DNA of 64,000 nucleotides from Flavobacterium davisii (GCF_019565505.1 NZ_CP067378.1:2666001-2730000); one strand, 5' to 3'. Shown: positions 30,976 to 40,220, counted from the stretch's first letter. A program made the numbers and translations. Notes: generated by a model from the sequence alone, not told the origin.

Positions 30976-31314
30976 TTATTTTTCTAATAAGCCATCAGCT
31001 TGCCACTTTTTTATAATATCAATATTAACTTGAGGCATTTTTCCTGAACTAGGCATAACTCCAGCTCCATCTCTTTGTATTCTATCTAAGATCTTATCGA
31101 TGTTTGTTTTTACAACATTATACGAATCAAAAGCAGCATGACAACGTATACAGTTATTTGTAAAAACGGCTTTAGCGTTTGCTTCATAAGTTACTTTTGC
31201 TCCAGTAGTAGTCGTGGTAGTGGTGGTAGGGGTTGAAATAGCAGGTTCATTGTCCTTAGAGCAACTTGCTAAACCGATTGTTAAAAAGCTTAAAAACAAA
31301 AATGTTTTTTTCAT
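30976..31314 (-). CDS. Lipoprotein with a single c-type heme motif
   Basis: 112 residues. Lipoprotein signal KKTFLFLSFLTIGLASC, a Ser/Thr-rich linker (eight consecutive threonines) and one heme site NNCIRCHAAFDSY near 55. A distal methionine could be M in GVMPSSGKMPQ. The shape is that of a small cytochrome-like domain as in the PSCyt family. It would be an envelope electron carrier. Neighbours are YceI and the DUF5777 barrel (divergent, 100 bases away). Intact frame. Confidence 0.85.
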   Translation of the reverse strand: MKKTFLFLSFLTIGLASCSKDNEPAISTPTTTTTTTTGAKVTYEANAKAVFTNNCIRCHAAFDSYNVVKTNIDKILDRIQRDGAGVMPSSGKMPQVNIDIIKKWQADGLLEK

Positions 31315-31414
31315 AATAAATAATTTTAGTGATTAATTTTATATATTTGTCTATACAAATGACAGCAAATGTAATTTATTTATTTGATGTTTAGATGTTA
31401 AAAAACTAAAAAGT

Positions 31415-32262
31415 ATGTTAAAAAAAATTTTATTAGGACTTTCAATTGTGTTAAGTAATAATTTACAAGCACAAGATGATTTGTTAAAAGGAGTAGAAAA
31501 TAACGATTCACAAGTTGTTGAATCAGCATTTAAATCTTTAAAGATTGTAAATTTAGAGTCAACAAAATTGGCATCAAAAGGAGATTTGTATTTTATAGTT
31601 TCCCATCGTTTTGGATTTTTAAATTCAGGATTTGAAAACTTTTTTGGATTAGATGGTGCAACTACTCAATTAAAAATGGTTTATGGATTAGTAGATGATG
31701 TTACTATACATTTTTCAAGAAGTACTTTTGGTAAGACTTATGATGCGGGAATTAAGTACAAAATTATGAATCAAAAGAAAGAGGGGTTTCCTTTTACGAT
31801 AGTAGGATATAATGCTTTAGCGATTAATTCAGCTATGAAAAAGAAGCATATCCATTACTAGAGTTTAAGCACAGACTTTCTTATAATTCCCAATTATTAG
31901 TGTCAAGAAAGTTTAATGATCAATTAACATTACAATTGGCTCCTACTTTCTTCTATGAAAATGTTGTTCTTAATCCCGAGCAAAAAAATGCACAATTTGC
32001 AGTAGGTATGGGAGGCCGTTATAAGTTAAGTAAGCGATTTTCTTTAAACGTAGATTATGCTGCGCACTTAAATAGGGTTAAAAATTCAAATTTCAAAAAT
32101 CCTCTTTCTGTAGGAGTAGATTTAGAAACAGGAGGCCATATATTTCAAATGTTTTTTACCAATGCTAATGCCATGCACGATACAGGTTATTTAGGTAGAA
32201 CAGCAGGTGATTGGAGCAAAGGAGAAATCAGTTTTGGTTTTAATTTAGTAAGAGTATTTTAA
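31415..32262 (+). CDS. DUF5777 family beta-barrel protein, one frameshift
   Basis: About 283 residues after repair. Signal peptide KKILLGLSIVLSNNLQAQ, then alternating hydrophobic strands (GDLYFIVSHRFGFLNSGFENFFGLDG; TLQLAPTFFYENVV; GEISFGFNLVRVF) ending in an aromatic residue, the outer-membrane barrel pattern. A5 at 31838-31842 (6 expected) splits it at SAMKKEAYPLLEFKHR. Function unknown. It sits divergently beside the CxxCH lipoprotein and YceI, a recurring partnership in Bacteroidota. Confidence 0.82.
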
Positions 32263-32273
32263 GATTATTCTGA

Positions 32274-32393
32274 AATAAAGAGACTTTTCTAAAAGTTTTG
32301 TATTTATTCTGCTGCTTAATTTTGTTTCGTTTTCTTTCTACTAGATTGGCGATTTAGTACAAAATTAATACTTTTTAGAATAGTCTCTTTATT
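32274..32393. repeat. Inverted-repeat element, family D copy 2
   Basis: Left end AATAAAGAGACTTTTCTAAAA, right end ACTTTTTAGAATAGTCTCTTTATT; the arms are complementary with about two mismatches and enclose 70 bases. It lies between two convergent genes and could also end both transcripts. The ends resemble copies D1 and D3. Confidence 0.65.
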
Positions 32394-32395
32394 GA

Positions 32396-32940
32396 TTAAA
32401 AATTAACCCTTACGTTGTATGCTGATAAATGAGTCAAAGCTTCTGGGCTTTTATAATTAAAATAGTCCTCATGTTGTTGCTTTTCCTTTCTGTTAGAAAT
32501 ACTTTTAATGCAGTTATAAAAGCGTCTAACATCTTCAAAGTTGCTCAAAATAAGCCCCGAACGGGTGTTGATTGCCCTGTTTTATCTCTTGCAACCATTG
32601 TAAAGTAAGAAGAATTACAATGTTTGACTACTCCTGTTTGTATGTTTTCAGCCTCTACACGTATGCCAACAATCATAGAAGTTTTACCTACATAATTTAC
32701 AGAAGCCTTAAGGGTTACTAATTCACCCACTTCTATTGGAGCTAAAAAATCTACAGTATCTACTGATGCTGTTACACAGTAATGACCTGAAAATTTAGAA
32801 GCACAGGCAAAGGCAATTTGATCTAATAATGATAAAATATAACCGCCATGTATTTTACCACTAAAATTACTATGTGATGGGAGCATAAGTTCTGAAATGA
32901 CTATTCTAGAATCATTTACGGTTTTAAAAGTGTTATTCAT
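32396..32940 (-). CDS. Acyl-CoA thioesterase (hotdog fold), one frameshift
   Basis: About 181 residues after repair. Hotdog fold with the catalytic-loop block FSGKIHGGYILSLLDQIAFACASKFSG (His-Gly-Gly, Asp) near 27-53 and VDFLAPIEVGELVTL. Uncorrected, the frame stops at 32545 after PVRGLF; adding one base to C4 at 32555-32558 (plus strand) extends it 50 residues through RRFYNCIKSISNRKEKQQ to a stop at 32396, the length expected of the family. It hydrolyses fatty acyl-CoA; chain preference unknown. Confidence 0.85.
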
Positions 32941-32961
32941 TACAAAAAAATATCTTAATAA

Positions 32962-34085
32962 TCATTTTTCAATTAATTCAAATAAAATAAATTGATTCAG
33001 TTGGGGACCAAATTGTTGAAAATTATCATCTGATATAACGATGATAGTTCTATTGCCGTTAGGTTGATTTTTGCCAAAAGTAATCCCTTCAATATTATCT
33101 ATTTTAGTCTGCTTTAAAAACTTTTTTATATCATTAAAATCCAAAACTAATTCTTTTTTCATAGGAATATATTTTTCTGATTTCAAACTTTTTGTGCCAA
33201 ATGAATTGGTAGAGTTAGTTGTGATAGATGCGTCAAATATTTTTACAATATTTTCATTTTGAAAAGCTCGTTCTATTACTAAAAAATGATCTTTTTTATA
33301 CTCTAAAATATCTGATACGCCGTTCATATCATTACCATTTATTCTTGGTTGAGTAAGAGCTGATAATTCGTAAATAAATTCTTTTGTGGCTTGTCTTGTG
33401 TTTTGATCATAATAAGTAAATCGAACAGGAGAATTCGTCTGAGGGAAATCAGGTTCTGATCCATCTGTTTTTAGAGGCAATTCATTAGCACTCCATATTC
33501 CTTGTTTATCAAAACTCTTCGTTAATGATTCAAATGAGCCATTATTGCGTGTTTCTTGTAAAAAAATATTAGGAACTGTAAATTCTGATAAAAAATTTCC
33601 TTTTTATCAGAGCTAAATATGCTAGGTTTTTGATGTCCGTAAATATTACCTTCAGATGATATAATTATTTGATTGTTTAGGTATAAGATACTTTCTAAAT
33701 CTAAAAATGTAGAAGAGTAAAAAGGAGCCTTTTTATCAAAAACAAACATGTCTGTAAAAATAGGTTTGTTGATTTTATTGTTTTTGATATCAATATTTGC
33801 TGTGTAATATCTAGGATTGTTAGGATCATCAGAAACGATATAATATAAATCGTTTTCAAAATCATAATCAATACCAGATAATCCTCCAATTGGTAAATTT
33901 TTAAAGTTTTCATTTAATGGATAAATGTATTCATCTAAAAATTTGAGCTTTACTTTTGATTCGTTACTTATATTCTCTTTCACAGTTGTTTGTATAGCTT
34001 GTTCATCTTCTACTTTACTACAACTTGTAAGTAAGAAGATAGAAAAAGATATACCCATCATCATGTGTTTTTTTGAAAAAAGCAT
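32962..34085 (-). CDS. Phytase-like esterase lipoprotein, one frameshift
   Basis: About 374 residues. The start at 34085 gives a lipoprotein signal ending FLLTSC. The mature protein has features of the 'esterase-like activity of phytase' family: LPIGGLSGIDYDFENDLYYIVSDDP, FLDLESILYLNNQIIISSEGN, and NIEGITFGKNQPNGNRTIIVISDDNF, repeating the beta-propeller acidic motifs. T5 at 33601-33605 on the plus strand (6 expected) breaks it at DKKGNFLSEFTVPNIF. True phosphatase activity is unproven in this family. Third in a minus-strand run rmuC - membrane protein - this gene. Confidence 0.85.
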
Positions 34086-34134
34086 ATTATATAGGTTAGT
34101 GGGTTTGTTTGATAGGGTAGACAGGGGTACTATG

Positions 34135-34503
34135 CTATCGGTTAAAAATAGGTGATTTTTCTTCTTGTACATTCGTTACAAAATAAGTGGTATCTCCCCA
34201 CCAAGGAAACGTTTTGTAACGTTCTATATAAGTTATTTTTACGTAACGACCTTCTAGATTTTTTAAATTTTGAATCGTGTTGTCTTCATTATCTAATATA
34301 GAAAAAGAAAAAATTTTATTACCTGAAAGACCTTGACTTAATTCACCCTCCCAAGTTTTAAAGATATAACCTTTCCTACTAAATTTAATTAGTTCACCTG
34401 TACGTGTGCCTTCACTATAAGAGGCATAGTATAAAATGGTAAAGTAAAAAGCAAAGCAAAGAGTAAGAGTGCTTAGACTTATCCAAAGAATTTTTTTTAG
34501 CAT
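34135..34503 (-). CDS. Small membrane protein of unknown function
   Basis: 122 residues with one N-terminal membrane helix (ILWISLSTLTLCFAFYFTILYY) and a periplasmic beta-rich domain (GTRTGELIKFSRKGYIFKTWEGEL; YVKITYIERYKTFPWWGDTTYFVTNV). The GELIKFSRKGYIFKTWEG block is typical of a Flavobacteriaceae family sometimes mislabelled 6-phosphogluconate dehydrogenase; there is no dehydrogenase fold here. It lies 14 bases after rmuC and ends 49 bases before the phytase-like gene. Intact frame. Confidence 0.75.
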   Translation of the reverse strand: MLKKILWISLSTLTLCFAFYFTILYYASYSEGTRTGELIKFSRKGYIFKTWEGELSQGLSGNKIFSFSILDNEDNTIQNLKNLEGRYVKITYIERYKTFPWWGDTTYFVTNVQEEKSPIFNR

Positions 34504-34517
34504 ATACTATTTTTTAT

Positions 34518-35879
34518 TTAGTTGTTTTCATTTTGTTCTGCTCTATTGATGATGGCTTCAGGAAGTGATTTTTTAGCCTTAGCCCCCATTTTTTTTAGCT
34601 TTTCTACACTGGTAATGAGGTTTCCTTTACCTTCTATTAGTTTGTTCATAGCGCCTGAATATTCATTTTTAGCTTCATCCATTCGTTTGCCTATTTTGAT
34701 TAAATCTTGAACAAATCCTTCAAATTTATCGTATAAAGCTCCCGCCTGACGCGCAATTTCATAAGCGTTTTCCTGTTGTTTTTGGTTGGTCCACATACTG
34801 TCAATAGTTCGCAAAGTAGCCAGTAGGGTAGATGGAGTTACTATAACAATATTGCGTTCAAACGCTTTGTTGTATAAGGTGGCATCTTCTTGTAAGGCTA
34901 GTGCAAATGCGGGTTCTATGGGTACGAAAAGCAATACAAAATCTGGACTTTCTATTTTGTATAAATCGTGGTAGTTTTTTTCGCCCAGTTGCTCTACGTG
35001 TCGTTTTAAAGAAAGTACGTGCTCTTTTAGGTATTGTTCTTTTAAGGTTTCGTTTTCCTCGTTTACAAAACGTTCATAAGCTGTTAAGGTAACTTTCGAA
35101 TCGACAATCATTTTTTTGCCATCAGGCAGGTTGATAACGACATCGGGTTGTAGGCGTTGCCCTTCGTCGTTTGTAAAACTTTGTTGTACTTCGTACTCCC
35201 TACCTTTTTCTAAGCCTGATTTTTCGAGTACGCGTTCCAATACTAGTTCGCCCCAATTTCCTTGCATTTTGCTATCGCCTTTTAGAGCTTTGGTCAAGTT
35301 AAGGGTTTCTTTGCTCATTTGTGCATTCATTTCGCGTAGCCCTAAAATTTGTTGGCGTAAGGCAGCGTGATAATCAATACTTTCTTTGTGGGTATCTTCG
35401 ACTTTTTTTTCAAAGTTTTGGATTTTGTCCTGTAATGGCGAAAGGAGATTTTTTATATTTTCTTTGTTTTGCTCAGTAAACTTGGTCGATTTTTCTTCTA
35501 ATATCTTGTTGGCAAGGTTTTCAAATTCTTTAGTAAACTTTTCTTGAAGTTGTTCTACTTCTTGCTTTTGTTCTTTATTTCGTTCCAACAAATTATCAAA
35601 ATCAACTTCTTTTTTTGATAATTGAATAGCTAAGGCTTCTTTTTCATTGCGAATACCATCTTTTTCTTGATTAAGATGAGATAATTGTTTTTCCCAAGTC
35701 CCTTTTTCTGACTGAAATTGTGATTTTAATTGTTCGATTTGGGAAAGCAATCCGTTAATTTTTTCCTCAAAAGTAGCAGTAGTAGTTTTTGCTGAAGCCG
35801 AAAAGATGATTTTTCCCAAGTAAATTCCTATTCCTAAGGCAATGATGAATGTGGCTAGTACAATAAGGGTGTCTGACAT
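34518..35879 (-). CDS. rmuC: DNA recombination protein RmuC
   Basis: 453 residues. One N-terminal membrane helix (VLATFIIALGIGIYLGKIIF), a long coiled coil (about 35-190, rich in Glu, Gln and Lys), and the RmuC nuclease-like domain: KMQGNWGELVLERVLEKSGLEKGREY, QRLQPDVVINLPDGKKMIVDSKVTL, and FVPIEPAF. RmuC limits inversion and recombination at short repeats in E. coli; this window carries several such repeats, so the link is suggestive but only positional. Intact frame. Confidence 0.95.
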   Translation of the reverse strand: MSDTLIVLATFIIALGIGIYLGKIIFSASAKTTTATFEEKINGLLSQIEQLKSQFQSEKGTWEKQLSHLNQEKDGIRNEKEALAIQLSKKEVDFDNLLERNKEQKQEVEQLQEKFTKEFENLANKILEEKSTKFTEQNKENIKNLLSPLQDKIQNFEKKVEDTHKESIDYHAALRQQILGLREMNAQMSKETLNLTKALKGDSKMQGNWGELVLERVLEKSGLEKGREYEVQQSFTNDEGQRLQPDVVINLPDGKKMIVDSKVTLTAYERFVNEENETLKEQYLKEHVLSLKRHVEQLGEKNYHDLYKIESPDFVLLFVPIEPAFALALQEDATLYNKAFERNIVIVTPSTLLATLRTIDSMWTNQKQQENAYEIARQAGALYDKFEGFVQDLIKIGKRMDEAKNEYSGAMNKLIEGKGNLITSVEKLKKMGAKAKKSLPEAIINRAEQNENN

Positions 35880-36528
35880 GGTTCTGTTTTTTTGTTCAAA
35901 GTGTAAATTTAGGAATTTGTTTTTAAGTTTTTGTTTGTTTTTTTGTAAAGGAATAAGTGAGTTGTGTGTGAAGTTATTATTATTTTGAAGTTTGTTTTTT
36001 TGAGTAATGAAAATTCTACATAATGAGGGAGTTAGTAAAATAAACCTATTGAAGGTGTAAGTTTTTCGAAAAACAACTAAGACTAAAAGTGTAATTAATG
36101 ATTCTTTTATTTGAAAATGAAATTTAACCCAGATTCCGCATTAGACTTGGTTGTGAAACAAAAATTTTCAATAAATTCAAGTGCTCACGGAAAATTTTAG
36201 AAGAAGAAATAGTGAACTATTTTGATGATTAAAATTTGAGTACGTGCTTGAATTTGAAGAAAAATAAAGTGAAATAGATTTCTAATGCTGAATTTGGATT
36301 TAATCAGATTTTCTAAAAATTAAAAGAAGTTACAATTCATTTATAGATATTAAAGAGGGATTATCAAAAAGAAGGGAATAATACTAAAAATATATTGATA
36401 ACATAAAAATAATTGTATGATTTATTATAACCTTGTTTGTTTTTTATTATTAATTCGGAATTATTATAAATCTGTTTATAATAAAAAATAGACTGAATTA
36501 CATTGTCAAATTAATTCATTAAATAGCG
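35880..36528. other. 650-base gene-free region with repeat A3
   Basis: It contains the rmuC promoter side, a perfect GTTTTTCGAAAAAC palindrome near 36061-36074 of unknown meaning, and palindromic element A3 (36125-36303). The remaining 200 bases before the DUF2335 gene are AT-rich (about 80%) with no ORF. Confidence 0.6.
36125..36303 (+). repeat. Palindromic MITE-like element, family A copy 3
   Basis: Starts TAACCCAGATTCCGCATTAG, ends TAATGCTGAATTTGGATTTAA. Hairpin tip GAAATAGTGAACTATTTT and inner arms TTCAAGTGCTC / GTGCTTGAA match copy A1 with compensating changes. About 179 bases. Confidence 0.85.
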
Positions 36529-36936
36529 TTATAAGTCTTCTTTTTTAGAAGTATTTCTTCTGTATAGAAACACCCCTGCAATACCTACTATAACTCCTAC
36601 AGCGATTGTCGCGGCTGTTTTAGGGTAGTCTTTTGTAATACATAAGTATACTAAATATGATATGACTAATACACTTGAAAAAGCAAAAAACATACCAATT
36701 ATCATAGAAAATAAGATTCCAAATTGGCTTCTTTTATCTATTGAATGTTGATGAATTTGTTCCTTTTCAGTCATAATTAGTATCCTGTTTGCGAAGGTAG
36801 GATCTAATTGGTTGTATTTTTCCATCATTTCTGGAGAGGGTAATTGCCCTTCATAAGTTTGACTCAAAAGTAACTTGCCTTTTGAATGCTCTAAACCCCG
36901 GTTTTTATTTTCTTTGTAATTCTTTTGCTTGTTCAT
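36529..36936 (-). CDS. DUF2335 membrane protein
   Basis: 135 residues from ATG 36936 (an upstream in-frame ATG at 36960 is possible). The block YEGQLPSPEMMEKYNQLDPTFANRILIMTEKEQIHQHS near 28-65 is the DUF2335 signature, followed by two membrane helices (FGILFSMIIGMFFAFSSVLVISYLVYL; AATIAVGVIVGIAGVFLY). The function of DUF2335 is unknown; such genes occur on mobile elements and near small regulators. The 5' end overlaps a small ORF (36905-37081). Intact frame. Confidence 0.8.
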   Translation of the reverse strand: MNKQKNYKENKNRGLEHSKGKLLLSQTYEGQLPSPEMMEKYNQLDPTFANRILIMTEKEQIHQHSIDKRSQFGILFSMIIGMFFAFSSVLVISYLVYLCITKDYPKTAATIAVGVIVGIAGVFLYRRNTSKKEDL

Positions 36937-37081
36937 CAAAAATCTTTTTGAAAAGAACACTTACGTTATTCCAATATGAGAAAATAGCTGTATTCGTACC
37001 TTTAGATTTAGGTAATAATTCAGAAATGGAATATAAACCAAAAACCGCAAAAAAACCGTATTTAAAATATTTGAAGTTCAT
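36905..37081 (-). CDS. Small ORF upstream of the DUF2335 gene
   Basis: 58 residues, starting NFKYFKYGFFAVFGLYSISE and ending FKKIFDEQAKELQRK: one short hydrophobic segment and a charged amphipathic tail. It overlaps the DUF2335 start by 32 bases in another frame, the sort of overlap that couples translation. A TATCTTTG box (TAnnTTTG) lies about 20 bases before its ATG on the minus strand, supporting this ORF as first gene of the transcript. I do not recognise the protein; it could be a partner of DUF2335. Confidence 0.5.
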   Translation of the reverse strand: MNFKYFKYGFFAVFGLYSISELLPKSKGTNTAIFSYWNNVSVLFKKIFDEQAKELQRK

Positions 37082-37322
37082 TTGTATTATTTAAGTCTCA
37101 GTATACAAAGATACTATTTATTGCATATCAATAACGTTTTTCTATAATTAATATTGTGTTAATTTAGATGAATGAGTTATTATTATTTTTGTAGTAATGT
37201 ATTAATTTTTATAGACTATTGATAAAGGATTTTCGTCTTAAGAATTATTTAAAAGCAAAAGGGCATGTATTATTAATGCTGTGTGTTTGGAATCATGAAA
37301 AAAAATCTTGAAAGCCTTGTAT

Positions 37323-37353
37323 AAAGACCTTTAGGTCTTTTGTTGTATTTTTG
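37323..37353 (+). promoter_or_regulatory. Promoter with palindrome upstream of the pseudouridine synthase gene
   Basis: A perfect palindrome AAAGACCT-TT-AGGTCTTT (37323-37340) occupies the -33 region and is followed by the -7 box TATTTTTG (37346-37353). The ATG at 37358 is 5 bases after the box, so the transcript would have almost no leader. The palindrome could be an operator. Confidence 0.55.
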
Positions 37354-37357
37354 CCTT

Positions 37358-37924
37358 ATGAGTAAACACCGTCATTTTATATTGCACAAACCGCATGGCT
37401 ATTTAAGCCAATTTATTTACGAGAAAAAACGAAATAAGAAAAAGTTAGGCGAATTATTTGATTTCCCAGAAGGTACAATGGCAATAGGTAGGTTAGATGA
37501 AGATTCAGAAGGGGTTTTATTGCTCACCACAGATGGAATGATGAGCGAAATGGTGCGAAGTAAAACGGTTGAAAAAGAATACTATGCACAAGTAGATGGT
37601 GTTGTAACGCCTGATGCTATTGAAAAACTGAAAAATGGAGTAGAAATAGGTGTTAAAGGGGTTCGTTATAGCACAAAGCCTTGTGATGCCAGAATCATAG
37701 ATGTGTTGCCTGAGTATATAGGTGAAGGTAGGCGTATACGTGACGAACGCCACGGACCTACCAGTTGGCTCTCTATTACGCTTACCGAAGGAAAATTTAG
37801 ACAAGTACGTAAAATGACCGCAGCTGTTGGATTTCCTACATTAAGATTGGTTCGTGTACGTGTAGGAAGTATTGGGTTAGATGGATTGAAAGCTGGGGAG
37901 GTAGTGGAAGTAGAGAAATTTTGA
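37358..37924 (+). CDS. Large-subunit rRNA pseudouridine synthase (RluE-like)
   Basis: 188 residues from ATG 37358; an upstream in-frame TTG overlaps the promoter. RsuA/RluB family core: LHKPHGYLSQF, catalytic GRLDEDSEGVLLLTTDG near 45 (Asp), and GKFRQVRKMTAAVGFPTLRLVRVRVG. It lacks an N-terminal S4 domain, as E. coli RluE does, so it probably makes pseudouridine at the RluE site in 23S rRNA. Intact frame. Confidence 0.9.
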   Translation: MSKHRHFILHKPHGYLSQFIYEKKRNKKKLGELFDFPEGTMAIGRLDEDSEGVLLLTTDGMMSEMVRSKTVEKEYYAQVDGVVTPDAIEKLKNGVEIGVKGVRYSTKPCDARIIDVLPEYIGEGRRIRDERHGPTSWLSITLTEGKFRQVRKMTAAVGFPTLRLVRVRVGSIGLDGLKAGEVVEVEKF

Positions 37925-37948
37925 AAATAAATAAAATATTGAAATAAT

Positions 37949-38430
37949 ATGTCATCAAATTTGCCAATTATTAGACAGGTAAACTGGTTGTCATTAATAC
38001 CGCAAGCTCTATTGATGTTTAGTTTTCTGTATATCTATGAAAAGATAGAAATATCTGATCCTATTTTATATGCGATTCTAACGTATTTAGTAATTGCATT
38101 TGTATTACGTTTTGGTATTGCTAAAAATCATAGAAACGGAATAACTTTTGTAAAGAAAAAGATTTTCAAAAAGCAATTCCAGAATTTAAAAAAAGCTATG
38201 ATTTTTTTTTAAAAAATAAATGGCTAGATGATTATAGGGTTTTATTTCTTTTAAGCTCTTCAAAAATATCTTACAGGGAAAAGACACTTTGTAATATCGC
38301 ATTTTGTTATAGTCAAATTCAAAAAGGAGTCGAATCTATTGAATACTATGAAAAAGCTATTAGGGAATTTCCGAAAAGTGAATTGGCAAAAGCTGGACTT
38401 AATATGTTGAAATCCGTAAATATAGATTAA
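37949..38430 (+). CDS. Membrane-anchored TPR protein, one frameshift
   Basis: About 160 residues after repair. Two N-terminal hydrophobic segments (LSLIPQALLMFSFLYIY; ILYAILTYLVIAFVLRFGI), then a TPR-like helical domain (NGITFVKKKDFQKAIPEFKKSYDFFLKN; CNIAFCYSQIQKGVESIEYYEKAIREFPKS). A5 at 38156-38160 (6 expected) breaks the frame; uncorrected, it ends at 38212 and the TPR half is lost. Function unknown. It ends 3 bases before the acyltransferase start, so the two are cotranscribed. Confidence 0.78.
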
Positions 38431-38433
38431 GTA

Positions 38434-39393
38434 ATGCGCAACAATAACCTCGACATCCTTAAAATACTGATGGCATTTCTTGTTATTGCCTTGCATATTT
38501 TTCCTGTTTCTAGAATAGGAGGTATCCAAGGTTTGATTTCTTATGAAATAGCCAGTGGTATTACCAGAATTGCCGTTCCCACATTTTTTTTAATCTCAGG
38601 TTATTTTTTGCGAAACAAACTAAATGATACAGCTTATTTATGGAAATATATTAAGCGAATACTGTTATTGTACGTGGTTTGGCAAATTATCTATTTACCA
38701 GATTTATATCGCTTTTATAATTTGGGTTGGTTTTCTAATAGGAATATGATTTTAAAATTGATTTATGGCTATTGGCATTTGTGGTATTTATTAGCTACAG
38801 CTATTGCTGTAGGTCTGTTGTATTTAAGTCGTAATTATTCGCTAAACGTTAAGTTTCTTTTGCTAGTCCTGCTTTTAGGGATTGGTTATGGATATCAAAT
38901 AGGAATGCAATCAGGAAACATACACAATTTAGAAGTTCAGTTTTTATATGAAAGTATAGGAACTGCTCGTAATTTTTTGTTTTTTGGTTTTCCAATGATG
39001 CTTTTGGGAACTTTATATGATCAATGGAGAGGAGTTATTTCAAAATTTAAAAAGTATTATTCTTTATTTTGGCTTGTATTGCTAATAGAGGCAGGTGTAT
39101 ATTATAAACTGCAAGTAAAAGCTATGGATTTTTTATTGGTTTTACCTTTATTGAGTATGTTGACTTTTAGTATCGTAAAAGAAAAAGCATCCTTTTCAGA
39201 TGCTTCAATTAATAGTACATTTTCCTTAGGGATTTACTTAACCCATCCTTATGCAATGCGACTAGTATATGAAATGTTTCCTCAAAAAACCTTCGGTTTT
39301 ATAGTCGTGAAATATTTTTTGGTTTCTTTTACGGCGATATTGTTTTGGTGGATTTTGGATAAAATTAACAAAAAAATACCGTATTTTTTCTAA
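38434..39393 (+). CDS. Acyltransferase 3 family membrane protein
   Basis: 319 residues with about ten hydrophobic helices. The N-terminus NNNLDILKILMAFLVIALHIFP carries the family's conserved region with the active-site His (ALHIF), and RIAVPTFFLISGYFL follows. It would transfer acyl groups to a cell-envelope sugar or lipid; substrate unknown. The gene ends 4 bases inside the convergent dienelactone hydrolase gene. Intact frame. Confidence 0.88.
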   Translation: MRNNNLDILKILMAFLVIALHIFPVSRIGGIQGLISYEIASGITRIAVPTFFLISGYFLRNKLNDTAYLWKYIKRILLLYVVWQIIYLPDLYRFYNLGWFSNRNMILKLIYGYWHLWYLLATAIAVGLLYLSRNYSLNVKFLLLVLLLGIGYGYQIGMQSGNIHNLEVQFLYESIGTARNFLFFGFPMMLLGTLYDQWRGVISKFKKYYSLFWLVLLIEAGVYYKLQVKAMDFLLVLPLLSMLTFSIVKEKASFSDASINSTFSLGIYLTHPYAMRLVYEMFPQKTFGFIVVKYFLVSFTAILFWWILDKINKKIPYFF

Positions 39394-40157
39394 TTAAGGA
39401 TTTCAGCAAAGAATTGTTTCATAGCCTCCCAAGATCTCTTTGCGGCTTTTTCATTATAGGCTACGCCTTTACTTTTGTCGTTACCAGCATCTTTGTGCGT
39501 AAAAGCATGCACTGCATCTGCATAATAAATCATTTGCCAGTCCGCTTTAGCTTTGTTCATTTCATCATGAAACGCTTTGATTTCCGCTTCTGGAACAAAA
39601 AAATCATCTGCACCATGTAATACTAAGACTTTTGGAACTATAGGTTCGATATATCTATCAGGATTTCGTCCTAAGCCCCCATGAAATGAAACCACTCCTT
39701 TTACTTTTAAGTTTGTTCTTGCAGCTTCAATAGCGCCAGTACCACCAAAACAATAGCCTATTACTGCTATTTTGTCTGGATTAGCACCTGCTTGTATAAG
39801 TTGGTCTAAGGCTAATTGAATGCGTTTGTGATAGTCTTGATAATTGTTTTTATAGTATCCAGCTTGTTGTCCAGCTTCTTTTGTGTTTTGAGGTCTTTTG
39901 TCTACACCATAAATGTCTGCAACAAAAGTAATATAGCCCATTTTGGCTAGTTCCATTGCATTTTCTTTGGCATTGTTATCAATGCCCATCCATGCAGGAA
40001 GTAATAATACACCTGCTTTATTTTTCACTTCTTTTTTGGGTTGTGCTAATAGGCCTTCAAGTTTTTGATCGCCATCAGCATAAGCAACTGGTTTTAATTG
40101 AGCATTTATGAATAAAGAATTTATAATTAAAAATATAGAATAAACGATGCTTTTCAT
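39390..40157 (-). CDS. Dienelactone hydrolase family protein, secreted
   Basis: 255 residues with signal peptide (KSIVYSIFLIINSLFINAQ). Alpha/beta hydrolase with nucleophile Cys in GYCFGGTGAIE near 142, acid in VLHGADDFFVP and His in AVHAFTHKDAGN near 222: the Cys-Asp-His triad of dienelactone hydrolases. Secreted forms in Bacteroidota are presumably general esterases. Convergent 4-base overlap with the acyltransferase gene. Intact frame. Confidence 0.92.
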   Translation of the reverse strand: MKSIVYSIFLIINSLFINAQLKPVAYADGDQKLEGLLAQPKKEVKNKAGVLLLPAWMGIDNNAKENAMELAKMGYITFVADIYGVDKRPQNTKEAGQQAGYYKNNYQDYHKRIQLALDQLIQAGANPDKIAVIGYCFGGTGAIEAARTNLKVKGVVSFHGGLGRNPDRYIEPIVPKVLVLHGADDFFVPEAEIKAFHDEMNKAKADWQMIYYADAVHAFTHKDAGNDKSKGVAYNEKAAKRSWEAMKQFFAEILN

Positions 40158-40220
40158 AATTCAAATTTTGAAGAATAAATATAGTCTTTTGGAAACAGAA
40201 ATATGTGAATAAAATCTTAA

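Noticed and set aside
31200..31240. Coding microsatellite in the heme lipoprotein (threonine run) as a phase-variable tract
   Set aside because: The codons are mixed (ACT/ACC/ACG), not a uniform repeat, and the frame is intact; it reads as an ordinary linker.
34522..35370. Plus-strand open frames opposite rmuC
   Set aside because: They are antisense to a strongly conserved coiled-coil and nuclease domain and show no protein-like features.
37323..37340. Rho-independent terminator
   Set aside because: The palindrome AAAGACCTTTAGGTCTTT has only a two-base centre, too small for a stable loop, and is followed by a promoter box; an operator is more likely.
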